DNA of 64,000 nucleotides from Candidatus Zixiibacteriota bacterium (lineage in GTDB: Bacteria; Zixibacteria; MSB-5A5; GN15; FEB-12). Positions within the stretch are counted from its first letter, which is position 1; every line of letters begins with the position of its first letter. The stretch covers positions 124,001-188,000 of the forward strand of contig JAVEYB010000006.1 of assembly GCA_034003725.1 (NCBI GenBank). The letters are read 5' to 3'. The notes under the pieces are model-generated. The model worked only from the letters and a program-made list of their open reading frames with translations, searched no databases and was not told the DNA's origin. This document shows positions 16,585 through 26,080 of this stretch, in pieces. Position numbers and translations under genes: made by a program.

Positions 16585-18618
16585 TCAGTCAACTCTCGGG
16601 CAAAGCACCAGCTCGGTGAATCGCATGGCGCTGGCCGGACCGTCGCCGTCGGTGTCGAAAGTGATGGATAACGTGCTCCTCCCGGTATCCGCCAGCCACA
16701 CGCCCGGCGATGTCGATTCCCGCATAGGAACAGACTTGTTGCCCGGGAATACGAGCGTGATGAGACTGTCGGTGCCGGTGACCGATAAGGTGGCACTCTG
16801 CATCGGGAGCGTGTAAGACCCCACGAGGCGGCGGTACTTCTCAGGAATCGCGGTAGCTGTCGCGGCGGAATCCGTGTCAACAGAGCGCGGAAAGCGCTGG
16901 CGCTGATGAATCGTCAGGCTGCTCGATCTTCCCTCGGCGTCGAGTTCGAAGGAAACCGACACGCTCGACGTCAGCACGAAACACCATTCACCGTGCTCAT
17001 CCGGATCCTTGAGTTCGAACACCATCTGACGGGGGATATCGATCGCCAGATGGTTGTTCTGCGAAAGGATGGTAAGAACGGTGTCCGGGCCGCGATACGC
17101 TCCGAGGAAAGGCTCGAAATCCTTCGCCGTCTCGACGGAGCGCCCTGCGTCGTCTTCGTCACTGACCGTAAAGGCGATTATCTCCATCTTCTCGGGGTTG
17201 AACATGGTTGCCTTCGAGGTCCATTCGCCGATTCGGATGTGGCTGCAATCGACAAAAGTCACTTCATCGACTGTCGCATCGATCGGGATCCACCCGGCTT
17301 CGCCCATGAAAACTTCATTCCACGCATGCTGACCGAACGCGCCGCCGTGTGTCGGCACATAGATACAACCGAAAACGCAGCGCGCGGGTATACCGACGGC
17401 GCGGCAGAAAGCGGCCACCAGGTTGGAATGCGAGCCGCACTCGCCAAGACGCGTTTCGTATGTTTTCAGCGCTGTCACGCCGCCCGGAAGATCATAGCCG
17501 ATTTCCTTATTGACCCAGCTGCTGAGCCTCGTCACCGCCTCCCACGAATCGCGGGAACCCGCAGTCAGCTCCTGCGCTTTGGCGATGAGACTCGGGTCGT
17601 CCGACTCGATCATCTCTTGCGGCTGCAGATATTTCCAGAGAGAATCGGTAGCGGTGAAATCCGGCGGAAAGGGAGGCGCGCCGACACCGTTGTATCGTGC
17701 ATGACTGATCTCAAAGACGCCGTCGACCATATTGTCCACTACCGTCCCCTCGAATGCCTGGCCGGGAACAGTCAGGCCTTCCGGAGTAATCCAGAGCCCG
17801 CCGGGCCGCATGACGGCACGCACCTTCATATACGAAAGTCCCCAGGGGTTACTGATGATGGTATCGACACGGGCGAAAAGCCGCTCGTCGAAGTCCGCGC
17901 GCACTATCCGATCGCGGACGCCGGGATCGGTGAGGTACTGGTCCCGCACGCCGGTCGACTTGAGAAGCAAACCGGTGGACGGATCGACCCAGAAGGTGGT
18001 GGCGACGCCGGTCGTCTTGTCCAGCTCCGTTACCTTCAGGGCGTCGTAAGTGGAGCCGGCCAGCTGGAGCGACTCGCGTCCGAGGTTGCGGTAGTGCACC
18101 GTGTTGACCGTCCCGTCCATTTCATTGAAGAGGCGACACTCCTGTTCCAGGAGAGTGTCTCTCACGAAGAAGTCCACGACATGATGCTGAAGTCGGCTGT
18201 TCTGAAGGATCGTTCCCGGCGGCAGGGCGACACGCGTGGTGTTGCTGTCTCCCGGGGCGACCATCTCGACCGTGTCACCACGCACGGTCATTGATGCGCC
18301 CACTATCTTCGTCCCCTGCTCGATGCGGCTGTTGTGTGCCACGTACATTCCAGTCGCCGAATCGATGAGGTAATCGAATTGGATATTGGCTTCTATCGAC
18401 TTCCCGAAGGCTTTGATACTGAGCCACATGCTGTCAATCAGGTGCACGGCGGGACGCCCGCCGTGGTCGGTCGGCGTTACCACGACGTGTGCGTAGCCAC
18501 ATACGACATTGTTCTGCTCGATAGCGTAATAATACTCCTGCATCTCGGCTGCAGCCATGCGCGGGGTGACGTAAAGACCGAGAAGCGCAACTGCGAAAAT
18601 CGCCCGGATGATTTTCAT
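16585..18618 (-). CDS. Secreted transglutaminase-like protein
   Basis: This 677-residue protein has an N-terminal signal peptide (IFAVALLGLYVTPRMAAAE). A beta-rich N-terminal part (~25-350) precedes a transglutaminase-like core (~370-470) with nucleophile Cys in ETRLGECGSHSNLVAAFCRAVGIPAR, His in FGQHAWNEVF and Asp in GWIPIDATVDE. The C-terminal ~200 residues are beta-rich, beginning FLGAYRGPD, and lipocalin-like. AAGGAG lies before the ATG. Members are cysteine proteases or protein cross-linking enzymes; the substrate is unknown. Confidence 0.85.
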   Translation of the reverse strand: MKIIRAIFAVALLGLYVTPRMAAAEMQEYYYAIEQNNVVCGYAHVVVTPTDHGGRPAVHLIDSMWLSIKAFGKSIEANIQFDYLIDSATGMYVAHNSRIEQGTKIVGASMTVRGDTVEMVAPGDSNTTRVALPPGTILQNSRLQHHVVDFFVRDTLLEQECRLFNEMDGTVNTVHYRNLGRESLQLAGSTYDALKVTELDKTTGVATTFWVDPSTGLLLKSTGVRDQYLTDPGVRDRIVRADFDERLFARVDTIISNPWGLSYMKVRAVMRPGGLWITPEGLTVPGQAFEGTVVDNMVDGVFEISHARYNGVGAPPFPPDFTATDSLWKYLQPQEMIESDDPSLIAKAQELTAGSRDSWEAVTRLSSWVNKEIGYDLPGGVTALKTYETRLGECGSHSNLVAAFCRAVGIPARCVFGCIYVPTHGGAFGQHAWNEVFMGEAGWIPIDATVDEVTFVDCSHIRIGEWTSKATMFNPEKMEIIAFTVSDEDDAGRSVETAKDFEPFLGAYRGPDTVLTILSQNNHLAIDIPRQMVFELKDPDEHGEWCFVLTSSVSVSFELDAEGRSSSLTIHQRQRFPRSVDTDSAATATAIPEKYRRLVGSYTLPMQSATLSVTGTDSLITLVFPGNKSVPMRESTSPGVWLADTGRSTLSITFDTDGDGPASAMRFTELVLCPRVD

Positions 18619-18887
18619 CGTGTGCTCCTTGTTTCGTTAGTTGATTGGTTCGCGAACGACCCGCTCTTACCCCGACGTTGAGTCGCGTGGTGACAGCTAT
18701 GCTCGCCGGACGCAAAGATGGGCGGATACGTCGCGTCAATGCTGCTTTCTGTTTACGGAAATACTCTGTCAGAAGCGCATTATTCATGCCCCGTGCCGGG
18801 TGAATGCGCGCCAACAGCCCGGATAAAGCCCTGACAGGACATGTCATGCGTCCCACGCGGAGGGTGTGTGTACCCGGTCGTCAATTC

Positions 18888-19232
18888 TCAGTCGCCGGCC
18901 GAATCGGCCCCGGGTGACGCCGTCCCGAACAACTCGTGCATGCGACTTCGATAATCCTCGAACGCATTCCTTCCGGCCGCGCTGAGCCGGAGCGTGGTGC
19001 GTGGTTTCTTCCCTGCAAATGACTTCTCTACAGCTACGTACCCCGCACCCTCGAGGCGCGCGATATGGGACGACAGGTTTCCGGGGGTTTGTCCTGTCTG
19101 GTTCTTGAGAAAAAGAAAGTCGGCACGCTCCACTACATAGAGCAAAGCCATGATGTTGTAGCGCGACGGCTCGTGGATGAGACGATCCACATCCGGCATG
19201 GATCGCGCACTGTTCCCCCCGTTAGCCCGCAT
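18888..19232 (-). CDS. Winged-helix transcriptional regulator (HTH_34 type)
   Basis: This 114-residue regulator consists mainly of one winged helix: PSRYNIMALLYVVERADFLFLKNQTGQTPGNLSSHIARLE, then the wing KKPRTTLRLSAAGR. GGAGG is six bases before the ATG at 19232, which overlaps the end of the upstream membrane gene by 11 bases, so expression is translationally coupled. Such regulator/membrane-protein pairs are common, with the regulator acting on its own operon; the signal is unknown. Confidence 0.85.
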   Translation of the reverse strand: MRANGGNSARSMPDVDRLIHEPSRYNIMALLYVVERADFLFLKNQTGQTPGNLSSHIARLEGAGYVAVEKSFAGKKPRTTLRLSAAGRNAFEDYRSRMHELFGTASPGADSAGD

Positions 19233-19839
19233 AGTGAGCCTCCGCCTTCGCTTTCGGGTACCGCTGTATGAACTTGAAAAGCTGGTACAACCCCGCACAG
19301 AAAATAATCAGGCCGGGGAGTCCAAACGAGATGACGGCGTTGGCCGGGGCTCCCACGAACGTCACGAGTAACTCCGACTCCAGAACCGCCGCCATGAGAA
19401 AAGCCAGATAAAGAAACAGCCGGGGGAAGTCGAGGGCGTAGATCGCAATGGCCGCAATCGGCGCCACCGCCATCGCCACCAGCCGCCACCCGTGTTCTGC
19501 GGCACCGCTGCCGGCCGTCATAATCACGACGGGCGCCAGCAGAATCGCGACTCCTGCACCGATGACAAGGATAATCCGGTTGCGGCTCTTTCGCTTCTGG
19601 CGAAACTCTACGGTTCCCATTCGGGGAATAGTGATATAGCGCTTGCCCAGCCACGGCAAAAGGACCGGCACAACAAGCAGGGCATAACCGACAAACCTCG
19701 AGATCCCAAGCGCATCTATCACCGCAAACCAGGCGAACACGATAAAGAACAGCGCAAACTGGATGTCGTAGATGCCGTCGCTGAAAGTCGATCGATAGGC
19801 GCGCCGTTCAAGCTCCTCGAGTGAATCGGAGTGTATCAT
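19222..19839 (-). CDS. Integral membrane protein of unknown function
   Basis: This 205-residue protein has about five or six predicted membrane helices (for example DIQFALFFIVFAWFAVIDAL, FVGYALLVVPVLLPWL, IILVIGAGVAILLAPVVIM and LIIFCAGLYQLFKFI). The N terminus is a short cytoplasmic helix. ATG 19839 is chosen because TGAGG lies upstream; the frame opens at 19887. I do not recognise a functional family. Its gene overlaps the downstream winged-helix regulator. Confidence 0.7.
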   Translation of the reverse strand: MIHSDSLEELERRAYRSTFSDGIYDIQFALFFIVFAWFAVIDALGISRFVGYALLVVPVLLPWLGKRYITIPRMGTVEFRQKRKSRNRIILVIGAGVAILLAPVVIMTAGSGAAEHGWRLVAMAVAPIAAIAIYALDFPRLFLYLAFLMAAVLESELLVTFVGAPANAVISFGLPGLIIFCAGLYQLFKFIQRYPKAKAEAHYAG

Positions 19840-20009
19840 GGCTTTCTGCCTCATCATAACAAGAGTTATCAACAAAAGACTTTGCATTACAGAGTAGTTT
19901 ACGATTCAAAATAATGGATGTTTCAAGCCTGGAGAAGATTTCTCTTCGGGGATGCACCGAATGGCACAACTGATTCTACGGTAATGAGTTATACTGATTC
20001 GAGGGATCG

Positions 20010-20039
20010 AAAAACGGGGGCGGCGTGGCGCCGTCCCCG
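20010..20039 (-). terminator. Rho-independent terminator (minus strand)
   Basis: On the minus strand CGGGGACGGCG pairs with CGCCGCCCCCG around a three-base loop and is followed by TTTTT (20014-20010). It lies 67 bases past the stop of the MddA-like gene. Confidence 0.85.
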
Positions 20040-20106
20040 TGCCTGTGATCGGAATACCGGATGAGACCAAAATGCGGGATTGTGTGGTCCCGCGATCGTC
20101 CGCAGA

Positions 20107-20889
20107 CTATCCCGCAGCGGGCTCGTCCTCGAGCTTCGGACCGGAAACACCACGGGAGCGTCGGATCTTCGAGAACGGAATCAACATCGGAACGCGCCTC
20201 GCATAGTCACGATAGCGTTCGCCGTGATGCCGGATGAGATCCCGCTCCTCGAACATCAGCCCGACAAGGATGTAGCCCGTTGTCATGGCCGCAAAAAAGA
20301 GACGGCTGTTACTCATCTCCGGCGCGGCCCAGAACGCGATTATAAAGCCAAGCATAATCGGATGGCGAATGATCTTGTACAGGCTGTGCTCTTTGAATGT
20401 CAGAGGCCCCGGCTCTCTTTGCAGCAGATACATGGTGACCTGTCGCAGTCCAAAAAGATCGAAATGATTAATGAGGAAGGTGGCAATCAGCACCACAAGC
20501 CATCCCGCCCAGAAAAGGGCGTTGAGTACCATCACCGCGATTTCGTTTTCAACCTGCCAGACCATCCCGCCAAGCGGACGCCACTGCCAGAAAATGAGCG
20601 CCAGCGAGAGATTGGCGGCGAGGACAAATGTCGACCGCACCGCCGCCGCCGGGATTATCCGACCAAGAGCGTTCTTGAACGCCGGCCGCGCCATGATGGT
20701 ATGCTGGATCGCAAACACACCCAACAACAACGCGTTGATAAGAATCGCCGTCCCCAGCGGTCCCGGGATCCCCGAGTCAATTGACTTGGGTACCAAGATA
20801 TTCCCCACGAAGCCGATCGCGTACAGAAAGACGCCCAGGAAAAAGACGTAGGTCAGGACGCCATAAACAAATACCAGGACTCGTTTCAT
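20107..20889 (-). CDS. mddA: MddA-like / isoprenylcysteine-methyltransferase-type membrane methyltransferase
   Basis: This 260-residue protein has six or seven membrane helices. The C-terminal half has the ICMT/NnrU-type motif: RHPIMLGFIIAFW, then FEERDLIRHHGERYRDYARRVP. N-terminal sequence (VYGVLTYVFFLGVFLYAIGFVGN and VPKSIDSG) matches my memory of proteins annotated as methanethiol S-methyltransferase, which make dimethyl sulfide from methanethiol with SAM. The specific assignment is less secure than the superfamily. AGAGGAC precedes the ATG. A long palindrome sits just upstream. Confidence 0.65.
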   Translation of the reverse strand: MKRVLVFVYGVLTYVFFLGVFLYAIGFVGNILVPKSIDSGIPGPLGTAILINALLLGVFAIQHTIMARPAFKNALGRIIPAAAVRSTFVLAANLSLALIFWQWRPLGGMVWQVENEIAVMVLNALFWAGWLVVLIATFLINHFDLFGLRQVTMYLLQREPGPLTFKEHSLYKIIRHPIMLGFIIAFWAAPEMSNSRLFFAAMTTGYILVGLMFEERDLIRHHGERYRDYARRVPMLIPFSKIRRSRGVSGPKLEDEPAAG

Positions 20890-20960
20890 ACTGAAGTCCT
20901 CTGTGTTGATGTGTAACTAATGGTGCCCCGATCTGCCAGAACACCGCTTCGGGATCGGTC

Positions 20961-20994
20961 AATGTAGATAATATATAGCGATTTAATCTACATT
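20961..20994. promoter_or_regulatory. Operator-like palindrome upstream of MddA-like gene
   Basis: AATGTAGAT (20961-20969) and ATCTACATT (20986-20994) are perfect 9-base inverted arms around a 16-base AT-rich spacer that includes TATATA-like sequence usable as a -10 on the minus strand. It lies 72 bases before the MddA-like start. The rest of the 20890-21228 gap shows nothing else I can name. Confidence 0.5.
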
Positions 20995-21228
20995 ACACCA
21001 CGTAAACTGTCAAGGGGCGACGCGCGTGGCCCCCGCATCGGGGATCCGCCGAACGCTTCAAATCCAGGCATTTCGAACGGCGACAGGGTTTCGAGAAACC
21101 GGGAAGAATCGACTATGTGACGGTCAAATACCCGGTTGGTTTCCCCGTCCGGATATGTGCACGGCCGCTCTCCGAATAGCCTCGGGCGCGCCGCCCGGTT
21201 TCTCTGAAGACATCTCCCCCGAACCGAC

Positions 21229-22443
21229 TCAGAACGACAGCTGGATCTGGGTTCGTACAAGGTAATCGGTCCGATCGTGGTCGATCCGATTCCGTACCGT
21301 AAATCCAACGTCGTTTTGCACTTTCAGGTTGTGTTCATCAAGATAGATCGTAGCGGCCACCGTTCCCTCGCGTTCGCCACGCACCCGCCCGGCGTCCTTG
21401 TACCGGTTCACCGTCTCGTCGTCGTCCGACCCGCCCATAATCGCTGCGGCCCGCGCCAGCGCGGCATCGGCGACGGCGGCATCGATGTCAACATCGGCAT
21501 ACCTCGCCGCAAGCTCGAAACGGCGGTGCACTCGCCAGGCCCCCTGCACCAGCAACCCGGTCATTGCCAAACGCGTCCGCTGCGAACCATTGATGTCAAC
21601 GAACCCGATAAACGCCGCGCCCATCAGCGCGAAGTGCCGGTACTTGATCAGGCATTCGGGCGAAAGGCGGAGAGCCAGGTCCTGATACACAGCCGGGTCG
21701 ATATCCCAGGCTGCGCTGACCGCAAGACTGTAGCGAACTTCACCCCCGTCGGCGTCGGAGTCCATACTGACGTCGATACCGCCCGCATTGTATGACACGT
21801 GGGCAACGAATTCCGGGTGAAATTCCGATCTGGCAGAGGCAGCCGACAAATCGGAGGGGTTGCTCACCGGCTCGCCGAAGATCGATGCCAGTCCGACCGC
21901 ATGTGACGACCGCGCATTGACGCCGCTGAACAGGCCGGCCGCATACGCAAGTGCCGGCGCTTTTTCATACCCGTTGTGGACGGCGATCCCGAGCTGGCGC
22001 TCGGCTCCAAAGTACTTCGTTACGATCGACCAGTCGACGAACGTGAGCCGCTGGAAGGACTGGATGCGGTAGCGGGTGAACGGAATCTTGTACTGGCCCG
22101 CGCGCACGGTCAGGTCTTTTTTCAGTCTCGTGTCGAAATACAGATCCATCAACTCGATCGATCCCGGCGCGGTGCTGAGATGCAGCCGAAACGAAGTTTT
22201 GTATTCGGGCACCGTCACACTCAGGGTGGGACGAATGCGCCGGGCCTTCATGTAGACGGACTCATCGCGCTCAACGCCACTGCCTTTGTCTTTGCTTTCC
22301 CAGGCCGACTGCAGCTGCGCCGCAAGTTGCAGGCGGAGCACGGTGCTGTCCGGGGCGACAATCTCAAACGGACCGACGGCTGACGCGGTAGACCAACAGA
22401 CGGCTACCGCTGCGGCAATAACGAGCAGACATTTCACGTGCAT
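21229..22443 (-). CDS. Porin, phosphate-selective OprP/OprO-like
   Basis: This 404-residue outer-membrane beta-barrel has a signal peptide (CLLVIAAAVAVCWSTASAVG). Strand pattern is typical: KARRIRPTLSVTVPEYKTSFRLHLS, LTVRAGQYKIPFTRYRIQSFQRLTFVDWSIVTKYFG, ending VRTQIQLSF with a terminal Phe for BAM insertion. AAGGAG lies before the ATG at 22443, preferred over 22479. Ion selectivity is not predictable. Its 5' flank overlaps the decayed CBS gene region, which ends only 55 bases upstream. Confidence 0.8.
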   Translation of the reverse strand: MHVKCLLVIAAAVAVCWSTASAVGPFEIVAPDSTVLRLQLAAQLQSAWESKDKGSGVERDESVYMKARRIRPTLSVTVPEYKTSFRLHLSTAPGSIELMDLYFDTRLKKDLTVRAGQYKIPFTRYRIQSFQRLTFVDWSIVTKYFGAERQLGIAVHNGYEKAPALAYAAGLFSGVNARSSHAVGLASIFGEPVSNPSDLSAASARSEFHPEFVAHVSYNAGGIDVSMDSDADGGEVRYSLAVSAAWDIDPAVYQDLALRLSPECLIKYRHFALMGAAFIGFVDINGSQRTRLAMTGLLVQGAWRVHRRFELAARYADVDIDAAVADAALARAAAIMGGSDDDETVNRYKDAGRVRGEREGTVAATIYLDEHNLKVQNDVGFTVRNRIDHDRTDYLVRTQIQLSF

Positions 22444-22497
22444 CAGGCTCCTTGGACGTTCGCCAACTGCTGCCTTCAATTTCGCTGGGCTGCGTCC

Positions 22498-23256
22498 TTA
22501 CAACTCCACACCCGCGAGGCAAGCCGTGGCGATGATTATATCCCGGCCGCGCAGGACTCCGACCAGACGACCATCCTTGACGACGGGGATGTTGATCAAT
22601 CGGTGTTCGACGAGCAGGTGGATCGCTTCCCTCAACGGACCAGTAATGTCGCGCTGTTTTCGTGCGGGGCACGATCCCGGAAAACACCAGAATGAGACCG
22701 ATACATAATGCTGCTCCCGGAAGTTGCATCGCCTCCGTAATGAAGCAGACCACGACCAAAACCACCATGGCTATGCAGGCCAGAATCTGTTTCGCCCATC
22801 GGTCGACACGCGCCTTCTGCTTATCGGTAGGCGAATCATACGCGAGGTGGTCGTAACGGAAGCTCCGCGCCTGTACCAGCAGGTTGTTGACCTCGTCCGG
22901 CGCCATCGCCTGCACGAACCCCTGGTATGTCTTGGAATGAACTTCCTTGACGTCGATCCCCATCTTGGACAGATCCTTCGCGCTCCGCTTGAGCAGGTTC
23001 TCCTTCCTGACCCCTCCCTGCATCATAACCGCATTCATCGCCTGTGCCGTGAGCTTCTGCCGTTGTTCGACCTCGCCGATTCCCTTGTCAAACAGGTCGC
23101 GGGCGATGAAATCCTCGACACATTCCTTTCCTGAGGCGTACTCGACCGCCGCATCCAGCATGCTATCGGGAACAGGATCAGCGCGAACAGCCCGACCGCG
23201 ATCGAAAATCGCCTGTAATCGATGTGTCGCACATATGCGCCGAGTTTTGCCCTCAA
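22498..23256 (-). pseudogene. Decayed membrane protein gene with C-terminal CBS half, at least two frameshifts
   Basis: Three frames together read as one protein. The segment from a TTG at 23256 (RAKLGAYVRHIDYRRFSIAVGLFALILFPIA) gives a membrane helix; near 23160 the sense shifts to another frame (LDAAVEYASGKECVEDFIARDLF ... AKQILACIAMVVLVVVCFI ... GLILVFSGIVP); near 22665 it shifts again to REAIHLLVEHRLINIPVVKDGRLVGVLRGRDII, a good CBS-domain half, ending at TAA 22498-22500. The start of the CBS unit also looks too short, suggesting a deletion. One frame stays open from 22364 to 23371 by chance and is not a real protein. Sequencing errors are a possible alternative. Confidence 0.6.
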
Positions 23257-23339
23257 CTTCTCTCCCTTGCGATAATTCTCCTTTATGACCCGGTGCCACC
23301 CTTCCAGATTCTTCGCTCATCCTCGCGGACCGGCGGTCG

Positions 23340-24191
23340 TCAGTCGGTGTAGCGTCGTCTGATCTCATCAATGAGGCGGCGCTGTTGCTGGTCGAGAAAC
23401 TCCAGACGCTGGCGATGAAGTCGGGCGATGGCGGCGATGAGCTCGTCGATGTCCGCCGGCTTCTTCAGGTACTCGCCGGCGCCGAGACGCACGCCCTCCA
23501 GCGCCGCCTCAACCGACGGATGCCCGCTGAGCAGGATGACCTGGACCGCGGAGTGTTTGTCCTTGACTCTGCGCAGTACCTCCAGACCGTCCATGCCGGG
23601 CATCTTGACGTCCAGCACCATCACGTCAATCGGCTCCTGCTGCAGCAGGGCGAGCGCCTTCTCGCCGCTCTCGGCGGTGATAGTGTGAATCTTTCTGCGT
23701 GCGAATATCCTGCCAAGTGAATCGAGCAAATCGGTCTCGTCGTCGACGATCAGGACGGTTATGCGGTCGGCGATTGCTTCGTCGGCGTCGACCTCCGTAT
23801 GATTTTTGCCCGCCCACTCCGAAACTACGTGGCGTGCTTTCCGGGCCAGTTCGTCGAGATCAACCGGTTTTGACAAATAGTCGGCGATCCCCTGCTTTGA
23901 CGTGCTGAAGGCGTCGTCGATCGACGGATGCCCGGTGAGGAGTATCACCGGAATGTGCGGGAGGCTGGCGCGAATGTGGTTGAAGACTTCCAGACCGCTG
24001 ATATCCGGCATCTTGACGTCGAGGACCACCACATCGAACGACTCCGCCGCCACTTTGTCAAGGGCGGTCACGCCGTTCGGCGCCGCAGTTACCTCGAAGC
24101 CGCGTCGTCCGAGGGCCTGCGACGTCGCCAGCAGGAACTCCTCTTCGTCATCGACGAGCAGCATGCGAATCGGGTTCTTGAACCTGTCCAT
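23340..24191 (-). CDS. Double-receiver response regulator
   Basis: This 283-residue protein has two complete CheY-like domains in tandem: one with VDDEEE, phosphosite VVVLDVKMPD, Thr in LLTGHPS and LSKPVD, and one with VDDETD, VMVLDVKMPG, LLSGHPS and LKKPAD. A basic helix follows and there is no DNA-binding domain. The ATG at 24191 starts two bases after the kinase stop. Two receivers on one chain suggest a phosphorelay or graded readout of the kinase encoded directly upstream. Confidence 0.9.
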   Translation of the reverse strand: MDRFKNPIRMLLVDDEEEFLLATSQALGRRGFEVTAAPNGVTALDKVAAESFDVVVLDVKMPDISGLEVFNHIRASLPHIPVILLTGHPSIDDAFSTSKQGIADYLSKPVDLDELARKARHVVSEWAGKNHTEVDADEAIADRITVLIVDDETDLLDSLGRIFARRKIHTITAESGEKALALLQQEPIDVMVLDVKMPGMDGLEVLRRVKDKHSAVQVILLSGHPSVEAALEGVRLGAGEYLKKPADIDELIAAIARLHRQRLEFLDQQQRRLIDEIRRRYTD

Positions 24192-24193
24192 GA

Positions 24194-25900
24194 TTATCTC
24201 TTCTCCGACTGGCCGGTGTTGTCTGATTGCTGGTACGCAAGGATCAGCCTGACGGCCGTTCCGGCTCCGACCTGGCTGCTGACCTCGATATCGGCCCCCC
24301 ACGAGCGGACGATTCCGTAACAGACCGACAACCCAAGGCCGGTCCCTTTACCGACGGGTTTGGTAGTGAAAAACGGTTCGAAGACACGATCGAGATGCTC
24401 GGGTGCGATACCCATACCCGAGTCGGCCACCTCGAGAATCACCCGATTGTCGTTCAGATCGCCGCGAATTGAAATCACCCCGCCGTTGGGCATGGCGTCA
24501 AAAGCATTGTTGATCAGATTGACCACCACCTGTTCGATCTCGATGGCGTCGGCAAGGACCGGTGGCAGTTTTTTGTCCACATGCAGCTCGATCGAGATGT
24601 TGCGGAGCGAGGCCTGCCGTTCCATGAGGGCGACGATCTCCGCGAGGGCCGGGGCCAGTGTGACCGGTTCCACACGAGACTCGGCGCTCCGGCCGAACTG
24701 CAGCAGTTTGCGCGTGATAACCGCGCATCGTCGCACCTGTGCCTGGCAACGTTTGACCGACGCCATCGCCTGGTGATGATCCTCGGGGCCGGCGCCGGGG
24801 TCGGCGAGGATGTCGGCTATGTTGGTCTGCTCGGCGCTGATGATTGCGAGCGGATTATTGATCTCGTGCGCCAGCCCGGTGGTTAGTTCCCCGACCGACG
24901 CGAGTTTCGCGGATCGCACGAAGGCGCGCGATATCGCCTCGCGCCCCGCGGTCGCCCGGTCGATCAGACGACTCAAATGCCAGGTGGCGAGCACGGTTGT
25001 CAGGGTGAGAATCACGACGGCCACCAGCACGACATACACGCCACGCACGATCGCCTGCGTAACGGGCGCCTGGACGTGTGCCAGATCCTGCTGGACGACC
25101 AAAAGCCAGCGATTGTCGTTGAGCCAGGTCATCACCCGGATACTGGTGCGAACTCCGTCCTCCAAACGACTGGAACGCACACCCGGGAACACCGGGACAT
25201 CGGTAACTGCGGAAGAATCCAGCAACTGCCCGTCCCGGGGCGTCGTCTGGTAAAGGCCGCTGAGATTCACAATGAACACGTCGCTGCTGTCGGCCAGAAA
25301 CGCCTTCTGCACCTGGTGGTCGAATTGCGCGCTGTTGATCGTCGCGCGCAGTATCCATGGCCGGCCCTCGTCCGTCGACCGCACCGCGATGATGCAATGC
25401 GGGACGCCGCGGAAACCCAAAAAGACGTCGCTCACATACTGGCCGCGAACCAACACTTCCTTGAACCAGTCCGCCTCACGGTAATTTCGCGTCATGAGGT
25501 CGAATGGCCCGACATAAGCCAGATGATTACCTTCGTGATCGATCACACCGAGGTCGATGAATCCCCGGTCGCTGACCCTGTTGAGATTCTCGAATATCGC
25601 CCGCAAACGGACCGAGTCGGCAAGACGCGCCCGATCGTTGTTCTCCGAGACGGCCTGCAGCAGTCGCCGCTGATTGGCGAGATACGTATCGATGGAATTG
25701 GCGTGATACTCCACGGATCGGCGCATCAACTCCACGGACTTCTGTTCAAGCAGGTCGCCAAACACGACCCACGATCCGAATCCCACCAGGAGCAACGGCA
25801 CAAGCGCCGCGAACAACAGCGCAGCAACAATTCGCCACTTGAGCGATCGGTACGCTTCCGAAACCCGGCTCAAAAGCGGAATCCTGAGACCCGTCGGCAT
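24194..25900 (-). CDS. Membrane sensor histidine kinase (NtrB/DctB-like)
   Basis: This 568-residue protein has a first membrane helix at ~23-48, a large periplasmic sensor domain with dCache-like motifs ([39 protein letters not shown]), a second helix at ~295-320, and a kinase core with H-box [18 protein letters not shown]-box [16 protein letters not shown]-boxes DSGMGI and [10 protein letters not shown]. No PAS or HAMP is obvious. The partner is the double receiver downstream. A sigma-54 activator without its own receiver is divergently encoded across 180 bases and could be part of the same circuit. Confidence 0.92.
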   Translation of the reverse strand: MPTGLRIPLLSRVSEAYRSLKWRIVAALLFAALVPLLLVGFGSWVVFGDLLEQKSVELMRRSVEYHANSIDTYLANQRRLLQAVSENNDRARLADSVRLRAIFENLNRVSDRGFIDLGVIDHEGNHLAYVGPFDLMTRNYREADWFKEVLVRGQYVSDVFLGFRGVPHCIIAVRSTDEGRPWILRATINSAQFDHQVQKAFLADSSDVFIVNLSGLYQTTPRDGQLLDSSAVTDVPVFPGVRSSRLEDGVRTSIRVMTWLNDNRWLLVVQQDLAHVQAPVTQAIVRGVYVVLVAVVILTLTTVLATWHLSRLIDRATAGREAISRAFVRSAKLASVGELTTGLAHEINNPLAIISAEQTNIADILADPGAGPEDHHQAMASVKRCQAQVRRCAVITRKLLQFGRSAESRVEPVTLAPALAEIVALMERQASLRNISIELHVDKKLPPVLADAIEIEQVVVNLINNAFDAMPNGGVISIRGDLNDNRVILEVADSGMGIAPEHLDRVFEPFFTTKPVGKGTGLGLSVCYGIVRSWGADIEVSSQVGAGTAVRLILAYQQSDNTGQSEKR

Positions 25901-26011
25901 GTACTAACCCTTTCGATTTACTGTCAGAATCGTGTCAAGCAAGCCCCGGTCCAAAAGTGAATATGATTCCGTAATTCATTTCAATTGCAGTACTTAACGA
26001 AAATCTCGCCC

Positions 26012-26040
26012 TTGACATCGTAGAGTTTGTATTCTATAAT
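26012..26040 (+). promoter_or_regulatory. Perfect consensus sigma-70 promoter
   Basis: TTGACA (26012-26017), 17-base spacer, TATAAT (26035-26040). All twelve hexamer positions match. Predicted start near 26047, about 34 bases before the GTG of the sigma-54 activator. Confidence 0.9.
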
Positions 26041-26080
26041 GAAACAGGATTGTCGATTTTGGAATCGAGGATGAAATCAC

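Noticed and set aside
16906-18294. 462-residue plus-strand frame
   Set aside because: Antisense to the transglutaminase gene, whose signal peptide, catalytic triad and Shine-Dalgarno are clear.
22364-23371. 335-residue minus-strand frame taken as one protein
   Set aside because: Only its middle third resembles a protein; the two ends are replaced by better sequence in other frames, so it was called a pseudogene instead.
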